From: Bacteroidota bacterium
Lineage (GTDB): Bacteria; Bacteroidota; Bacteroidia; Flavobacteriales; Flavobacteriaceae
Reading direction: 5' to 3'
DNA: 64,000 nucleotides
Assembly (NCBI GenBank): GCA_023446155.1
Contig: JAEXIT010000017.1
Coordinates: forward strand, 248,001-312,000
Below are positions 42,262 to 49,753 of this stretch, one piece after another. Under the pieces are notes generated by a model. It was not told where the DNA came from, ran no database searches, and saw only the letters and a program-made list of their open reading frames with translations. The position numbers and the translations under genes were made by a program. How positions within the stretch are numbered: position 1 is the first letter of the stretch; every line of letters begins with the position of its first letter.

Positions 42262-43948
42262 AATTTCCGATCAGGACTCCGGAAACATTCCAGGAGCTGA
42301 AACTATTCCCTTCGGGGGCGCCTTGAGGAATACGAACTTGTATCGTGTGTTTACCGGCTTTCAGATCGCCCAGGTCAATCATAATCGGATTGGTTACCGT
42401 GCCCGGGCACCAGTTGGAACGACTGTAATCGGACGAAGACAATCCGTTGTTGAAATTCCCCGATGCAGGATTAAACAAACGGTAGGAGCCACAATCGTGT
42501 CGCCAGGGTGTAAAAGCAAATACTTCTTGTTGATCCAGGAAAATCCGGTTCTTTTTTGGGACAAACTCGTCACCATTTTCCCAGCCACCATGCCCTGTGG
42601 TTATATAGCGAAGCTGCGCATTCGAAACATCGTTTGGTAAATCGAAGGTCACTTCAAGGCCTTTGTCGGTATTAAACATGGTCGCATAATCCTGTCCGGC
42701 CATTTCCATTACGTTAGTGGTGTTAAACAGTGGTAAAACAAAACGATTGCCGGCCGCGGGCTTGTCGCCTTTATGGATGGTAACGTCCAGACTAATCGTA
42801 TGACCGCCTTTGTCGTAATTCCCGATAAAAGTTCCAACCCATACGGTTTTATGACTTAAAACAGGTTGTAATTCCGAAATATCCTGACGATAAGGGACAA
42901 TCTCGTGCCACTTTTTGCCTTTTAAAGCGATATGATTGTATTGTTTGATACCAAAGGGCGTGAAGAAACGCATCAATTCCAAAAGCGGACTATAAGTAGT
43001 GGAGCGAATAACACCCTGATACTGTTTTCCGTTTCCGTTATCGTAAACCGGAAGGGATGTAACGCCGTTTTTCAAACCGTCTAAAAAAGAAAGTGGCTGA
43101 TCCTCGGGAATGATAAAAACAGAACCGGTACGGTCGTAAGCATCACCATTGGACTGCTCTTGTAATTCGGCAAAAATCAGACTGCCGACAGGAATTTCCG
43201 GAAAGTTTACTTTTCTGAGAATAACGGTACCATTGGCATAACGCAGAATGCTGTCGTTGGATTTTGACTGATCCGAAAAACGCAGGGTCTCGTCTTGAAA
43301 GACCGATATGGTGGTAAAGCGGCTTTTCCAAAGCAAATCGCGATACGTCAGTAAATCGGTCGTCGGACCGTTAAAGGTGTTAAATGCCATCCAATGAGGC
43401 GAGATTTTCTTTTGTTTTTCAATTTTGGTAGCGGTGATCACATAGTTGTTATTACGCACCATTTCCAAAACCAATCCCAGGTCAGCTCCCAATACGGTTG
43501 GCGCGCCTTTTACTTTTAAATCGGTAGTAAACCAAAGCTCAATCGTATTGGAATTGACAACGGTTTTGGCTTTACGGCATTTGTAGCCCAATATCGTTTT
43601 GGTGTCCGAACTAAGGTCAAACGTTTGTTGGGAAAGTGACGTACTGTCGATGGTTGCTGCGTTTTTGTCCTTGCTCAAAAAAGCCAGTTGCATAAAATTG
43701 CGTGTGTCCAGATCGATAAACGTTTGCTCATAGGGAAAATCCATTTTACCCGATTGAATCTTGGCGCTGGTCAATAAAGTGGTTTGATTAGTCGCTGCAA
43801 AAACCAGAATCGGATCCTGATTTTCGAGTACTTTTCCATTCGAACTTCTTTGGTAGGTTATTTTATAACCGTTGGATGGAATTACATCCAATTGGGCATA
43901 CAGTATTCCGAAATGTAATACTAATGCGATTGCGAATAATTTTTTCAT
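42260..43948 (-). CDS. PNGase F-type peptide-N-glycosidase, PNGF-II-like long form
   Basis: 562 residues from the ATG at 43948; an in-frame TTG at 43969 is part of the promoter. The signal peptide is KKLFAIALVLHFGILYAQ. Residues about 25-180 form an N-terminal domain that looks like the GLPGLI family (ILGYKCRKAKTVVNSNTIEL). The PNGase core follows: DAYDRTGSVFI matches the DEWDRYANVYV site of Elizabethkingia PNGase F, with Asp272 at its catalytic Asp60; TTGHGGWENGDEF places Glu461 at its Glu206; NWCPG is also conserved. It is predicted to cut whole N-glycans from glycoproteins. The length fits PNGF-II, whose N-terminal bowl domain is needed for activity. Confidence 0.88.
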   Translation of the reverse strand: MKKLFAIALVLHFGILYAQLDVIPSNGYKITYQRSSNGKVLENQDPILVFAATNQTTLLTSAKIQSGKMDFPYEQTFIDLDTRNFMQLAFLSKDKNAATIDSTSLSQQTFDLSSDTKTILGYKCRKAKTVVNSNTIELWFTTDLKVKGAPTVLGADLGLVLEMVRNNNYVITATKIEKQKKISPHWMAFNTFNGPTTDLLTYRDLLWKSRFTTISVFQDETLRFSDQSKSNDSILRYANGTVILRKVNFPEIPVGSLIFAELQEQSNGDAYDRTGSVFIIPEDQPLSFLDGLKNGVTSLPVYDNGNGKQYQGVIRSTTYSPLLELMRFFTPFGIKQYNHIALKGKKWHEIVPYRQDISELQPVLSHKTVWVGTFIGNYDKGGHTISLDVTIHKGDKPAAGNRFVLPLFNTTNVMEMAGQDYATMFNTDKGLEVTFDLPNDVSNAQLRYITTGHGGWENGDEFVPKKNRIFLDQQEVFAFTPWRHDCGSYRLFNPASGNFNNGLSSSDYSRSNWCPGTVTNPIMIDLGDLKAGKHTIQVRIPQGAPEGNSFSSWNVSGVLIGN

Positions 43949-43966
43949 TTTTTGTTGGTCGAGACG

Positions 43967-43974
43967 CAAAGATA
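43967..43974 (-). promoter_or_regulatory. Promoter -7 element (TATCTTTG) for PNGase
   Basis: The minus strand reads TATCTTTG, 18 nt before the ATG at 43948. No clear -33 TTG. Confidence 0.5.
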
Positions 43975-44009
43975 ATTTTTTCTTAAATTAGAGATTTACT
44001 TTATACGCC

Positions 44010-45281
44010 ATGCAGGAATTTTTTTTACATTATATTTGGCAATACCAGAAGATGAACGCATTGCCACTACAAACAATTCAGGGAGAAGCACTGCAAGTCC
44101 TCAATCCCGGACAATATCACAAAGATGACGGACCGGATTTTTTTAATGCCCGTTTGTGTGTCGGAAACCAACATTGGGCGGGTAATGTGGAAATTCATTT
44201 GAAATCGTCCGATTGGTACCATCACCGGCATGAGATCAATAAGAAATACGACAACGTGATTTTACATGTGGTCTGGGAACATGATGTGGCTGTTTTCCGC
44301 CCCGATGGATCCGAAATCCCGGTTTTGGTATTAAAAGAATATGTTTCGGATCATTTGGTAACGGGGTATTCCCGATTGATGAAAGCAAAAAACTGGATTT
44401 TTTGCGAAAAAGACCTGTTGTCGGTCGAACCGGTTTTCTGGATGAAATGGAAAGAACGCCTTTTCTTAGAACGTCTGGAACGAAAAGTAAAACCAATTCA
44501 GATACTTTTAAAAGAAAATAAAAACGATTGGGAAACGACGTTGTTTTGCTTTTTGACGAAAAGTTTTGGATTAAATAGCAATAGCGAGGCTTTTTATCGG
44601 CTTGCGAAAGCCATTCCGTTTACCGTTATACGAAAAGAACGATTTGTAAAAGGGAACCTGGAGGCGCTGTTGTTGGGAATGGGCGGGTTGTTGGACGAGG
44701 ATAAAGAGGATCGGTATTTCTGCGAGCTGAAAAAAAAATGGAAGCATCTGAAGGAAAAGTACCGGTTGCATCGGAAAGTAAGCATCCCATTACAGTTTTA
44801 TAAAGTGCGCCCGGATAATTTTCCAACCATCCGACTGGTGCAACTGGCCGGATTGTATCAAAAGCATTCGAGTTTGTTCGATACGATAATAGCGCAGGAT
44901 AGCCTCACGGCGTTTTATAAGATTTTCAATATTGAAATCCCGGATTACTGGAGGACGCATTACCGCTTTGATACGATAAGTTCCGGAAAAGAGAAAATCA
45001 AAACAATAAGCCGTTCGTTTCGACAGCTGCTTTTTATAAATGCGATATTGCCGTTACGTTTTTTGTATGCCCGGTATCTGGGGAATGATTTTTCGGAAGA
45101 ATTGCTGGATATGACACGGGAAATCCTGCCAGAGCGGAATAGTATCACCGATCGTTTTAAGCAATTGGGAGTAACGATCGAAAGCGCTTTCGATAGTCAG
45201 GCCATGTTACAGCTAAAAAAAGAATATTGTAATTGTAAAAGATGCCTGCATTGCGATATCGGAAAAAAGCTGTTGGGATAA
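44010..45281 (+). CDS. DUF2851 family protein
   Basis: 423 residues. It begins MQEFFLHYIWQYQKMN and contains GPDFFNARLCVGNQHWAGNVEIHLKSSDWY, the family hallmark. It looks cytoplasmic, with no signal peptide or membrane segment. The C-terminus ends in a Cys cluster, YCNCKRCLHCDIGKKLL, possibly a metal site. The family is widespread in Bacteroidota, with no established function that I know. It is divergent from the PNGase gene across 61 nt. Confidence 0.88.
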   Translation: MQEFFLHYIWQYQKMNALPLQTIQGEALQVLNPGQYHKDDGPDFFNARLCVGNQHWAGNVEIHLKSSDWYHHRHEINKKYDNVILHVVWEHDVAVFRPDGSEIPVLVLKEYVSDHLVTGYSRLMKAKNWIFCEKDLLSVEPVFWMKWKERLFLERLERKVKPIQILLKENKNDWETTLFCFLTKSFGLNSNSEAFYRLAKAIPFTVIRKERFVKGNLEALLLGMGGLLDEDKEDRYFCELKKKWKHLKEKYRLHRKVSIPLQFYKVRPDNFPTIRLVQLAGLYQKHSSLFDTIIAQDSLTAFYKIFNIEIPDYWRTHYRFDTISSGKEKIKTISRSFRQLLFINAILPLRFLYARYLGNDFSEELLDMTREILPERNSITDRFKQLGVTIESAFDSQAMLQLKKEYCNCKRCLHCDIGKKLLG

Positions 45282-45304
45282 TCAATCGGAAAACCGTATT
45301 TTTG
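45273..45304 (+). promoter_or_regulatory. Promoter for PspC-like gene
   Basis: TTG at 45273-45275, a 21-nt spacer, then TATTTTTG at 45297-45304; the ATG follows at 45322. It overlaps the end of the DUF2851 gene. Confidence 0.55.
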
Positions 45305-45321
45305 AATCAAATTGAAAACAG

Positions 45322-45549
45322 ATGAATCTGATCACCAACATACGTCATTTTTTTGAAAAACACGGATTTGAAGTGTCGTCGCGACTTGCCGACCGTTTAG
45401 GGATGCGGGCAACCAGCGTTCGGTTGTTTTTTATTTACCTGTCGTTTTTTACCGTTGGGTTGTGGTTCGGGGTTTATCTTACACTCGCATTCTGGTTGCG
45501 TCTAAAAGACATGGTTTACACCAAACGGAGTTCCGTTTTTGACCTCTGA
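45322..45549 (+). CDS. PspC-domain small membrane protein
   Basis: 75 residues. SRLADRLGMRATSVRLFFIYLSFFTVGLW matches the PspC pattern, in which an amphipathic helix precedes a membrane helix. It has one or two membrane passes in the inner membrane. PspC-type proteins sense or stabilise membrane stress in other bacteria; the minimal form here has no PspA or PspB nearby. It is followed after 6 nt by the helix-hairpin-helix protein gene. Confidence 0.8.
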   Translation: MNLITNIRHFFEKHGFEVSSRLADRLGMRATSVRLFFIYLSFFTVGLWFGVYLTLAFWLRLKDMVYTKRSSVFDL

Positions 45550-45555
45550 TAACAA

Positions 45556-46437
45556 ATGAAAAACAACAATAAATACGGACTGCAATTTACGCGAGCACAG
45601 CGAAAAGGTATTTTTGTATTGTTGATGTTACTCCTTATAATACAAGCCTTGATGTATTTTGCCGGACAAATGCAGTATACTTCTAAGGCAAATCCGGAAG
45701 CCGAAAAATGGTTGTCACAGCAAATAACGATCGACAGTCTCAAACGGGAAAATCAGACGGCTAAAATACGAGTGCAGCCGTTTAATCCGAATTTTATTTC
45801 CGATTATAAAGGATATATTTTGGGGATGACAGTAGCCGAAATAGATCGGTTGCATGCTTTTCGCGCTCAAAATAAATATGTGAATTCGATTGCCGAATTC
45901 CGCTGGATTACTCAAATGGACGAAAAACGACTTGCCGCAATCGCGCCGTACTTCAAATTCCCGGAATGGGTAACTCAAAAAATACACAAAACACCATCGG
46001 TTGTATATTCAACAGCGAAACGGCAGGAGAAAAAAGAATTCCGGATCGATATTAACAAAGCAACCCGTGAGGAGTTGCGAAAAGTATACGGAATAGGGGA
46101 AGCTTTATCCGATCGGATTCTAAAAGAAAAAGAAAAATTCGGCGCGTTTGTCAGTACGGAACAATTCCGCTATATCTGGGGATTGTCAGACGAAGTAGTC
46201 GAACAACTAATACGGCATTTCCCGGTAATAGACCCGCCCGAAATAAAAAAGATTGATGTGAATAACGCCTCATTAAAAGAATTGGCACAGTTTCCGTATT
46301 TCCGCTATGGGATTGCCAAGCAGATTGTCACCTATCGGAGTATGATTGGCCTGATAAAATCCAAAGAAGACTTAACAAAAATTAAAGAATTCCCAGTTGA
46401 AAAAGTTGATATAATTGCCTTATATTTGGATTTTTAA
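45556..46437 (+). CDS. Membrane-anchored helix-hairpin-helix (ComEA-like) protein
   Basis: 293 residues. One membrane segment lies near the N-terminus (GIFVLLMLLLIIQALMYF). Three helix-hairpin-helix units follow: about 92-118; about 158-205 (FRIDINKATREELRKVYGIG); and about 230-290 (KIDVNNASLKELAQFPYFRYG). The HhH pairs resemble ComEA and could bind DNA nonspecifically, for example in uptake or repair, but they are degenerate. Function not established. It ends just before the acyl-CoA dehydrogenase gene. Confidence 0.82.
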   Translation: MKNNNKYGLQFTRAQRKGIFVLLMLLLIIQALMYFAGQMQYTSKANPEAEKWLSQQITIDSLKRENQTAKIRVQPFNPNFISDYKGYILGMTVAEIDRLHAFRAQNKYVNSIAEFRWITQMDEKRLAAIAPYFKFPEWVTQKIHKTPSVVYSTAKRQEKKEFRIDINKATREELRKVYGIGEALSDRILKEKEKFGAFVSTEQFRYIWGLSDEVVEQLIRHFPVIDPPEIKKIDVNNASLKELAQFPYFRYGIAKQIVTYRSMIGLIKSKEDLTKIKEFPVEKVDIIALYLDF

Positions 46438-46453
46438 ACAAACAAACAGCAAA

Positions 46454-47596
46454 ATGAATTTTGAATACAATGAAACGCAAGCGATGATCGCCCAGTCGAT
46501 CAGAGACTTTGCCGAACAAAACATTCGTCCTAATATTATGGAATGGGACGAAGCGCAGATTTTTCCTGTCGACTTATTCAAAAAATTAGGAGAAATGGGA
46601 TTCATGGGGGTTTTAGTACCGGAAGAACTGGGTGGATCCGGTTTGGGTTACCATGAATACATTACTATTGTAGAAGAAATATCAAAAGTAGATCCTTCAA
46701 TTGGTTTATCGGTAGCGGCGCATAACTCGCTTTGTACAAACCATATCCTGACGTTCGGAAATGAAGAGCAGAAAAAAAGATGGATTCCAAAATTAGCAAC
46801 AGCCGAGTGGATTGGAGCCTGGGGATTAACGGAGCATAATACGGGTTCGGATGCCGGAGGAATGAATACCACTGCAGTTAAGGATGGTGATGATTGGGTG
46901 ATCAATGGAGCGAAAAACTTTATCACACATGCTAAATCGGGTAATGTTGCGGTAGTAATTGTTCGTACTGGTGAAAAGGGCGATTCCAGAGGAATGACTG
47001 CTTTTGTGATCGAACACGGAACACCGGGATTCTCAAGCGGAAGAAAAGAAAACAAACTGGGAATGCGTGCCAGCGAAACGGCAGAGTTGATTTTTGACAA
47101 TTGTCGTATTCCGGATGCAAACCGTTTGGGAGAAGTAGGCGAAGGATTTATTCAGGCAATGAAAATCTTAGATGGTGGACGTATTTCTATCGGAGCTTTA
47201 TCTTTAGGAATCGCGAAAGGTGCTTATGAAGCAGCTTTGAAATATTCGAAAGAACGCCATCAGTTTGGAAAAGCAATTAGCGAATTCCAGGGGATTTCCT
47301 TTAAACTGGCTGATATGGCAACCGAAATTGAAGCATCGGAATTATTGCTGCACAAAGCGGCGTTCCTTAAAAACAACCACAAACCGGTAACGACGTTGGG
47401 TGCTATGGCCAAAATGTATGCTTCGGAAGTTTGTGTTAAGGTGGCTAATGAGGCGGTTCAGATTCACGGTGGTTATGGGTATACCAAAGATTTTCCGGTT
47501 GAGAAATTCTACAGAGATTCAAAACTGTGTACCATCGGAGAAGGAACTACTGAAATTCAGAAATTGGTTATCTCCAGAAATATCTTAAAAGGATAA
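46454..47596 (+). CDS. Acyl-CoA dehydrogenase
   Basis: 380 residues from the ATG at 46454; the frame upstream to 46415 overlaps the previous gene's end and is rejected. It oxidises acyl-CoA to trans-2-enoyl-CoA using FAD, passing electrons to ETF. The FAD-binding signature is WGLTEHNTGSDAGGMNTTAV; the C-terminal catalytic-base region is TIGEGTTEIQKLVISRNIL. Chain-length preference is not readable. Its promoter is not obvious, so it may be read through from the upstream genes. Confidence 0.95.
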   Translation: MNFEYNETQAMIAQSIRDFAEQNIRPNIMEWDEAQIFPVDLFKKLGEMGFMGVLVPEELGGSGLGYHEYITIVEEISKVDPSIGLSVAAHNSLCTNHILTFGNEEQKKRWIPKLATAEWIGAWGLTEHNTGSDAGGMNTTAVKDGDDWVINGAKNFITHAKSGNVAVVIVRTGEKGDSRGMTAFVIEHGTPGFSSGRKENKLGMRASETAELIFDNCRIPDANRLGEVGEGFIQAMKILDGGRISIGALSLGIAKGAYEAALKYSKERHQFGKAISEFQGISFKLADMATEIEASELLLHKAAFLKNNHKPVTTLGAMAKMYASEVCVKVANEAVQIHGGYGYTKDFPVEKFYRDSKLCTIGEGTTEIQKLVISRNILKG

Positions 47597-47612
47597 AAAT
47601 ATACCAATACTT

Positions 47613-47644
47613 AAAAACCTGATCTATTGATCAGGTTTTTTTTG
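47613..47644 (+). terminator. Terminator of acyl-CoA dehydrogenase gene
   Basis: AACCTGATC, loop TATT, GATCAGGTT, followed by a run of eight Ts. Confidence 0.9.
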
Positions 47645-47706
47645 AGCTATAATGGGGGAAAAGCGGTGATGAATAAAATAAAGCTGTAAAATGTTGGTTT
47701 TGTGTT

Positions 47707-47735
47707 TTGGAAATCAAAATAAAGTTATACTTTTG
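47707..47735 (+). promoter_or_regulatory. Promoter of rpsU
   Basis: TTG at 47707-47709, an 18-nt spacer, then TACTTTTG at 47728-47735. A close match to the Bacteroidota consensus, giving a leader of about 25 nt that includes the Shine-Dalgarno. Confidence 0.75.
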
Positions 47736-47749
47736 CACCCATTAACGAG

Positions 47750-47757
47750 AGGAGGTG
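47750..47757 (+). promoter_or_regulatory. Strong Shine-Dalgarno of rpsU
   Basis: AGGAGGTG is a perfect complement to the 16S rRNA 3' end, 7 nt before the ATG at 47765. The other starts checked here (tuf, rplK, rplL, rpoC) have none. In Flavobacterium the anti-SD is sequestered on the 30S subunit and rpsU is known to keep a strong SD, which supports translational self-control through bS21. Confidence 0.85.
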
Positions 47758-47764
47758 TTATATT

Positions 47765-47959
47765 ATGTTGATTATACCAATTAAGGACGGAGAAAATATT
47801 GATAGAGCGTTAAAACGTTACAAAAGAAAATTCGACAAAACGGGAGTTGTTAGACAATTAAGAAGTCGTCAGGCATTCACGAAACCGTCAGTAACAAGAA
47901 GAGCTCAAATTCAAAAAGCAGCTTATATTCAGACACTAAGAGATTCTTTAGAGAATTAA
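47765..47959 (+). CDS. rpsU: 30S ribosomal protein bS21
   Basis: 64 residues, full length. Basic RNA-binding core: IDRALKRYKRKFDKTGVV and SVTRRAQIQKAAYIQTLR. It is part of the 30S platform near the 16S 3' end, where in Bacteroidota bS21 together with bS6 and bS18 holds the anti-Shine-Dalgarno (established for Flavobacterium). The unusual perfect SD upstream suggests autoregulation: ribosomes lacking bS21 would free the anti-SD and translate rpsU. It is the first gene before xerC and hpf. Confidence 0.97.
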   Translation: MLIIPIKDGENIDRALKRYKRKFDKTGVVRQLRSRQAFTKPSVTRRAQIQKAAYIQTLRDSLEN

Positions 47960-47980
47960 TAGTTTTTGAATTTTACTATA

Positions 47981-48027
47981 GCCGTTAGCGGCAAAGTTTT
48001 TTAACTTTGTTGCTAACGGTTTTTTTA
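47981..48027 (+). terminator. Terminator of rpsU
   Basis: CCGTTAGC...GCTAACGG, with AAAGT/ACTTT extending the stem, then seven Ts. It ends 6 nt before the xerC ATG, so xerC probably relies on readthrough or a weak promoter. Confidence 0.85.
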
Positions 48028-48032
48028 TTTTT

Positions 48033-48941
48033 ATGCGAACGACTTTACAGGCCTATCAGGATTACCTTCAGAAAGAAAAAAACTACTCGCGGCACACATT
48101 GACAGCCTATCTGAATGATGTGCGGTTTTTTGCGGCCTTTCTGGAAGAGCGGGGATTTGAGGTGGCGCTGGAAAAAGTGAACTACAGTCATGTTCGCTCC
48201 TGGATTGTAGTGCTGGTCGAATCGGGAATGGCGACACTCTCGGTCAACCGCAAAGTATCTTCTTTAAAATCGTTCTATCGATTTTTATTAAAAACAAAGC
48301 AAATAGAGGTGAATCCGCTTCAGAAGCACAAGGCGTTAAAAGTGGCGCGAAAAGTGCAGGTTCCGTTTTCGGAAAAAGAACTGAATCGGGTTTTTGAGGT
48401 GTTGGGAGAAGAGGGTGGATTTGAAGAAATCCGTAACCGGCTAATAGTAGAGCTTTTTTATACGTTGGGATTGCGACGTTCGGAATTGATAGGTTTAAAA
48501 TGGGTGGATTATAATGCGCATTCGAAAACGTTAAAGGTTTTGGGGAAGCGCAATAAAGAGCGTTTGTTGCCCGTTTTGGATTGTACAGACGAATTAATAA
48601 AACGTTATCTTACGGAAAGAAAAAAGTTAATTTCAATAGTGGATAATGATTTGTTAATATTGAGTCAAAAAGGGAACAAAGTGAGTGAATCGTTTGTTTA
48701 TCGATTAATAAATGATTACTTTAGTACTGTCTCTGAAAAGGTAAAGAAGAGTCCGCACGTTCTTAGGCATACCTTTGCGACGCATTTGCTGAACAATGGT
48801 GCCGATATAAATTCAGTTAAGGAATTGTTAGGACATGCTAGCTTGTCGTCGACCCAAATTTACACACACAGCAGTCTTGCTGAGTTAAAAAAAGTATACC
48901 GGGACGCGCATCCCAGAAGTCGTGGCAATTCTGAAAATTAA
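48033..48941 (+). CDS. xerC: Tyrosine recombinase XerC/XerD
   Basis: 302 residues. The N-terminal SAM-like core-binding domain (YLQKEKNYSRHTLTAYLNDV) precedes the catalytic domain. Catalytic residues are Arg in TLGLRRSELIG, Lys in LGKRNKERLLPV, HxxR in HVLRHTFATHLL, His in GHASLSSTQIY, and the Tyr nucleophile in TQIYTH. It resolves chromosome dimers at dif with a partner recombinase. Length and context (rpsU-xerC-hpf) mark it as the core chromosomal enzyme, not an integrase of a mobile element. Confidence 0.92.
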   Translation: MRTTLQAYQDYLQKEKNYSRHTLTAYLNDVRFFAAFLEERGFEVALEKVNYSHVRSWIVVLVESGMATLSVNRKVSSLKSFYRFLLKTKQIEVNPLQKHKALKVARKVQVPFSEKELNRVFEVLGEEGGFEEIRNRLIVELFYTLGLRRSELIGLKWVDYNAHSKTLKVLGKRNKERLLPVLDCTDELIKRYLTERKKLISIVDNDLLILSQKGNKVSESFVYRLINDYFSTVSEKVKKSPHVLRHTFATHLLNNGADINSVKELLGHASLSSTQIYTHSSLAELKKVYRDAHPRSRGNSEN

Positions 48942-48961
48942 CCCATTTAAAAGTTTTTATT

Positions 48962-49264
48962 ATGAAAGTAAATGTTCAGGCTGTCAACTTTAATGTTGAC
49001 AAAAAGCTAATTGGTTTTGTTCATGACAGATTAGGGAAATTGGAAAAGTACTATGACAAAGTTGTTTCTTCCGACGTGTTTTTAAAAGTTGAAAATACCA
49101 GTGATAAAGAGAATAAAATAGTGGAGGTGAAAATCAGTGTTCCTGGTGATGAGTTTGTGGTGAAAAAACAAAGCAAAAGTTTTGAAGAGGCAGTCGACCT
49201 GTCTGCGGATTCTTTAGAGCGTTTATTGTTAAAAAGAAAAGGTAGGATAAGAACGCATATTTAA
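48962..49264 (+). CDS. hpf: Ribosome hibernation-promoting factor, short HPF/RaiA family
   Basis: 100 residues. MKVNVQAVNFNVDKKLIGFVHDRL at the N-terminus and VVKKQSKSFEEAVDLSADSL follow the YfiA/HPF beta-alpha fold. The short form lacks the C-terminal dimerisation domain, so it would need another factor for 100S dimers or act by blocking 70S initiation. It sits 20 nt after xerC. A role in stationary-phase ribosome storage is known for the family. Confidence 0.9.
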   Translation: MKVNVQAVNFNVDKKLIGFVHDRLGKLEKYYDKVVSSDVFLKVENTSDKENKIVEVKISVPGDEFVVKKQSKSFEEAVDLSADSLERLLLKRKGRIRTHI

Positions 49265-49346
49265 GCAATAGGATTCTTTTTGAGGACTTTACAAATTTGT
49301 TTTTAAAATAAATTTAAGAAGAAATAAAAAAAAGATGAAAAATGTT

Positions 49347-49375
49347 TTGATTAAAAAATAAATTCTATACATTTG
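49347..49375 (+). promoter_or_regulatory. Promoter of the tRNA-tuf cluster
   Basis: TTG at 49347-49349, an 18-nt spacer, then TACATTTG at 49368-49375, close to consensus. tRNA-Thr begins 38 nt later. Confidence 0.75.
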
Positions 49376-49412
49376 CAGTCCGTTAGAAATAGCGGACTTT
49401 TTTATTACTGAT

Positions 49413-49486
49413 GCCGGTGTAGCTCAGCTGGCTAGAGCAGCTGATTTGTAATCAGCAGGTCGTGGGTTCGAGTCCCTCCATCGGCT
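49413..49486 (+). tRNA. tRNA-Thr (anticodon TGT)
   Basis: The 7-bp acceptor GCCGGTG/CATCGGC has one G-T pair. The anticodon stem-loop is CTGAT TTGTAAT CAG with anticodon TGT, and the T-arm contains GGTTCGAGTCC. CCA is not encoded. Confidence 0.95.
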
Positions 49487-49515
49487 CAAAGTTTGGTAAC
49501 TGTAATAAAATCGTA

Positions 49516-49600
<85 letters not shown>

Positions 49601-49625
49601 GGTTCCGGAAACGGAATGAACACCA

Positions 49626-49697
49626 GCCGGTGTAGCTCAGGGGTAGAGTGCTTCCTTGGTAAGGAAGAGGTCACGGGTTCAAATCCCGTCATTGGCT
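49626..49697 (+). tRNA. tRNA-Thr (anticodon GGT)
   Basis: The acceptor GCCGGTG/CATTGGC has two G-T pairs. The anticodon stem is CTTCC/GGAAG with loop TTGGTAA, anticodon GGT. CCA is not encoded. It lies 25 nt from tRNA-Tyr, with no tRNA-Gly in between. Confidence 0.95.
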
Positions 49698-49753
49698 CAA
49701 GGTTTAGAAGAATTTGAACACTAATTATATAACTAAGATTAAATTATTAAATC

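Noticed and set aside
43949..43969. Longer start (TTG 43969) for the PNGase
   Set aside because: The TTG belongs to a TATCTTTG promoter; the ATG at 43948 begins a standard signal peptide.
48033..48941. Tyrosine recombinase as a sign of a mobile element
   Set aside because: Length, context between rpsU and hpf, and lack of nearby attachment repeats mark it as housekeeping Xer recombinase.
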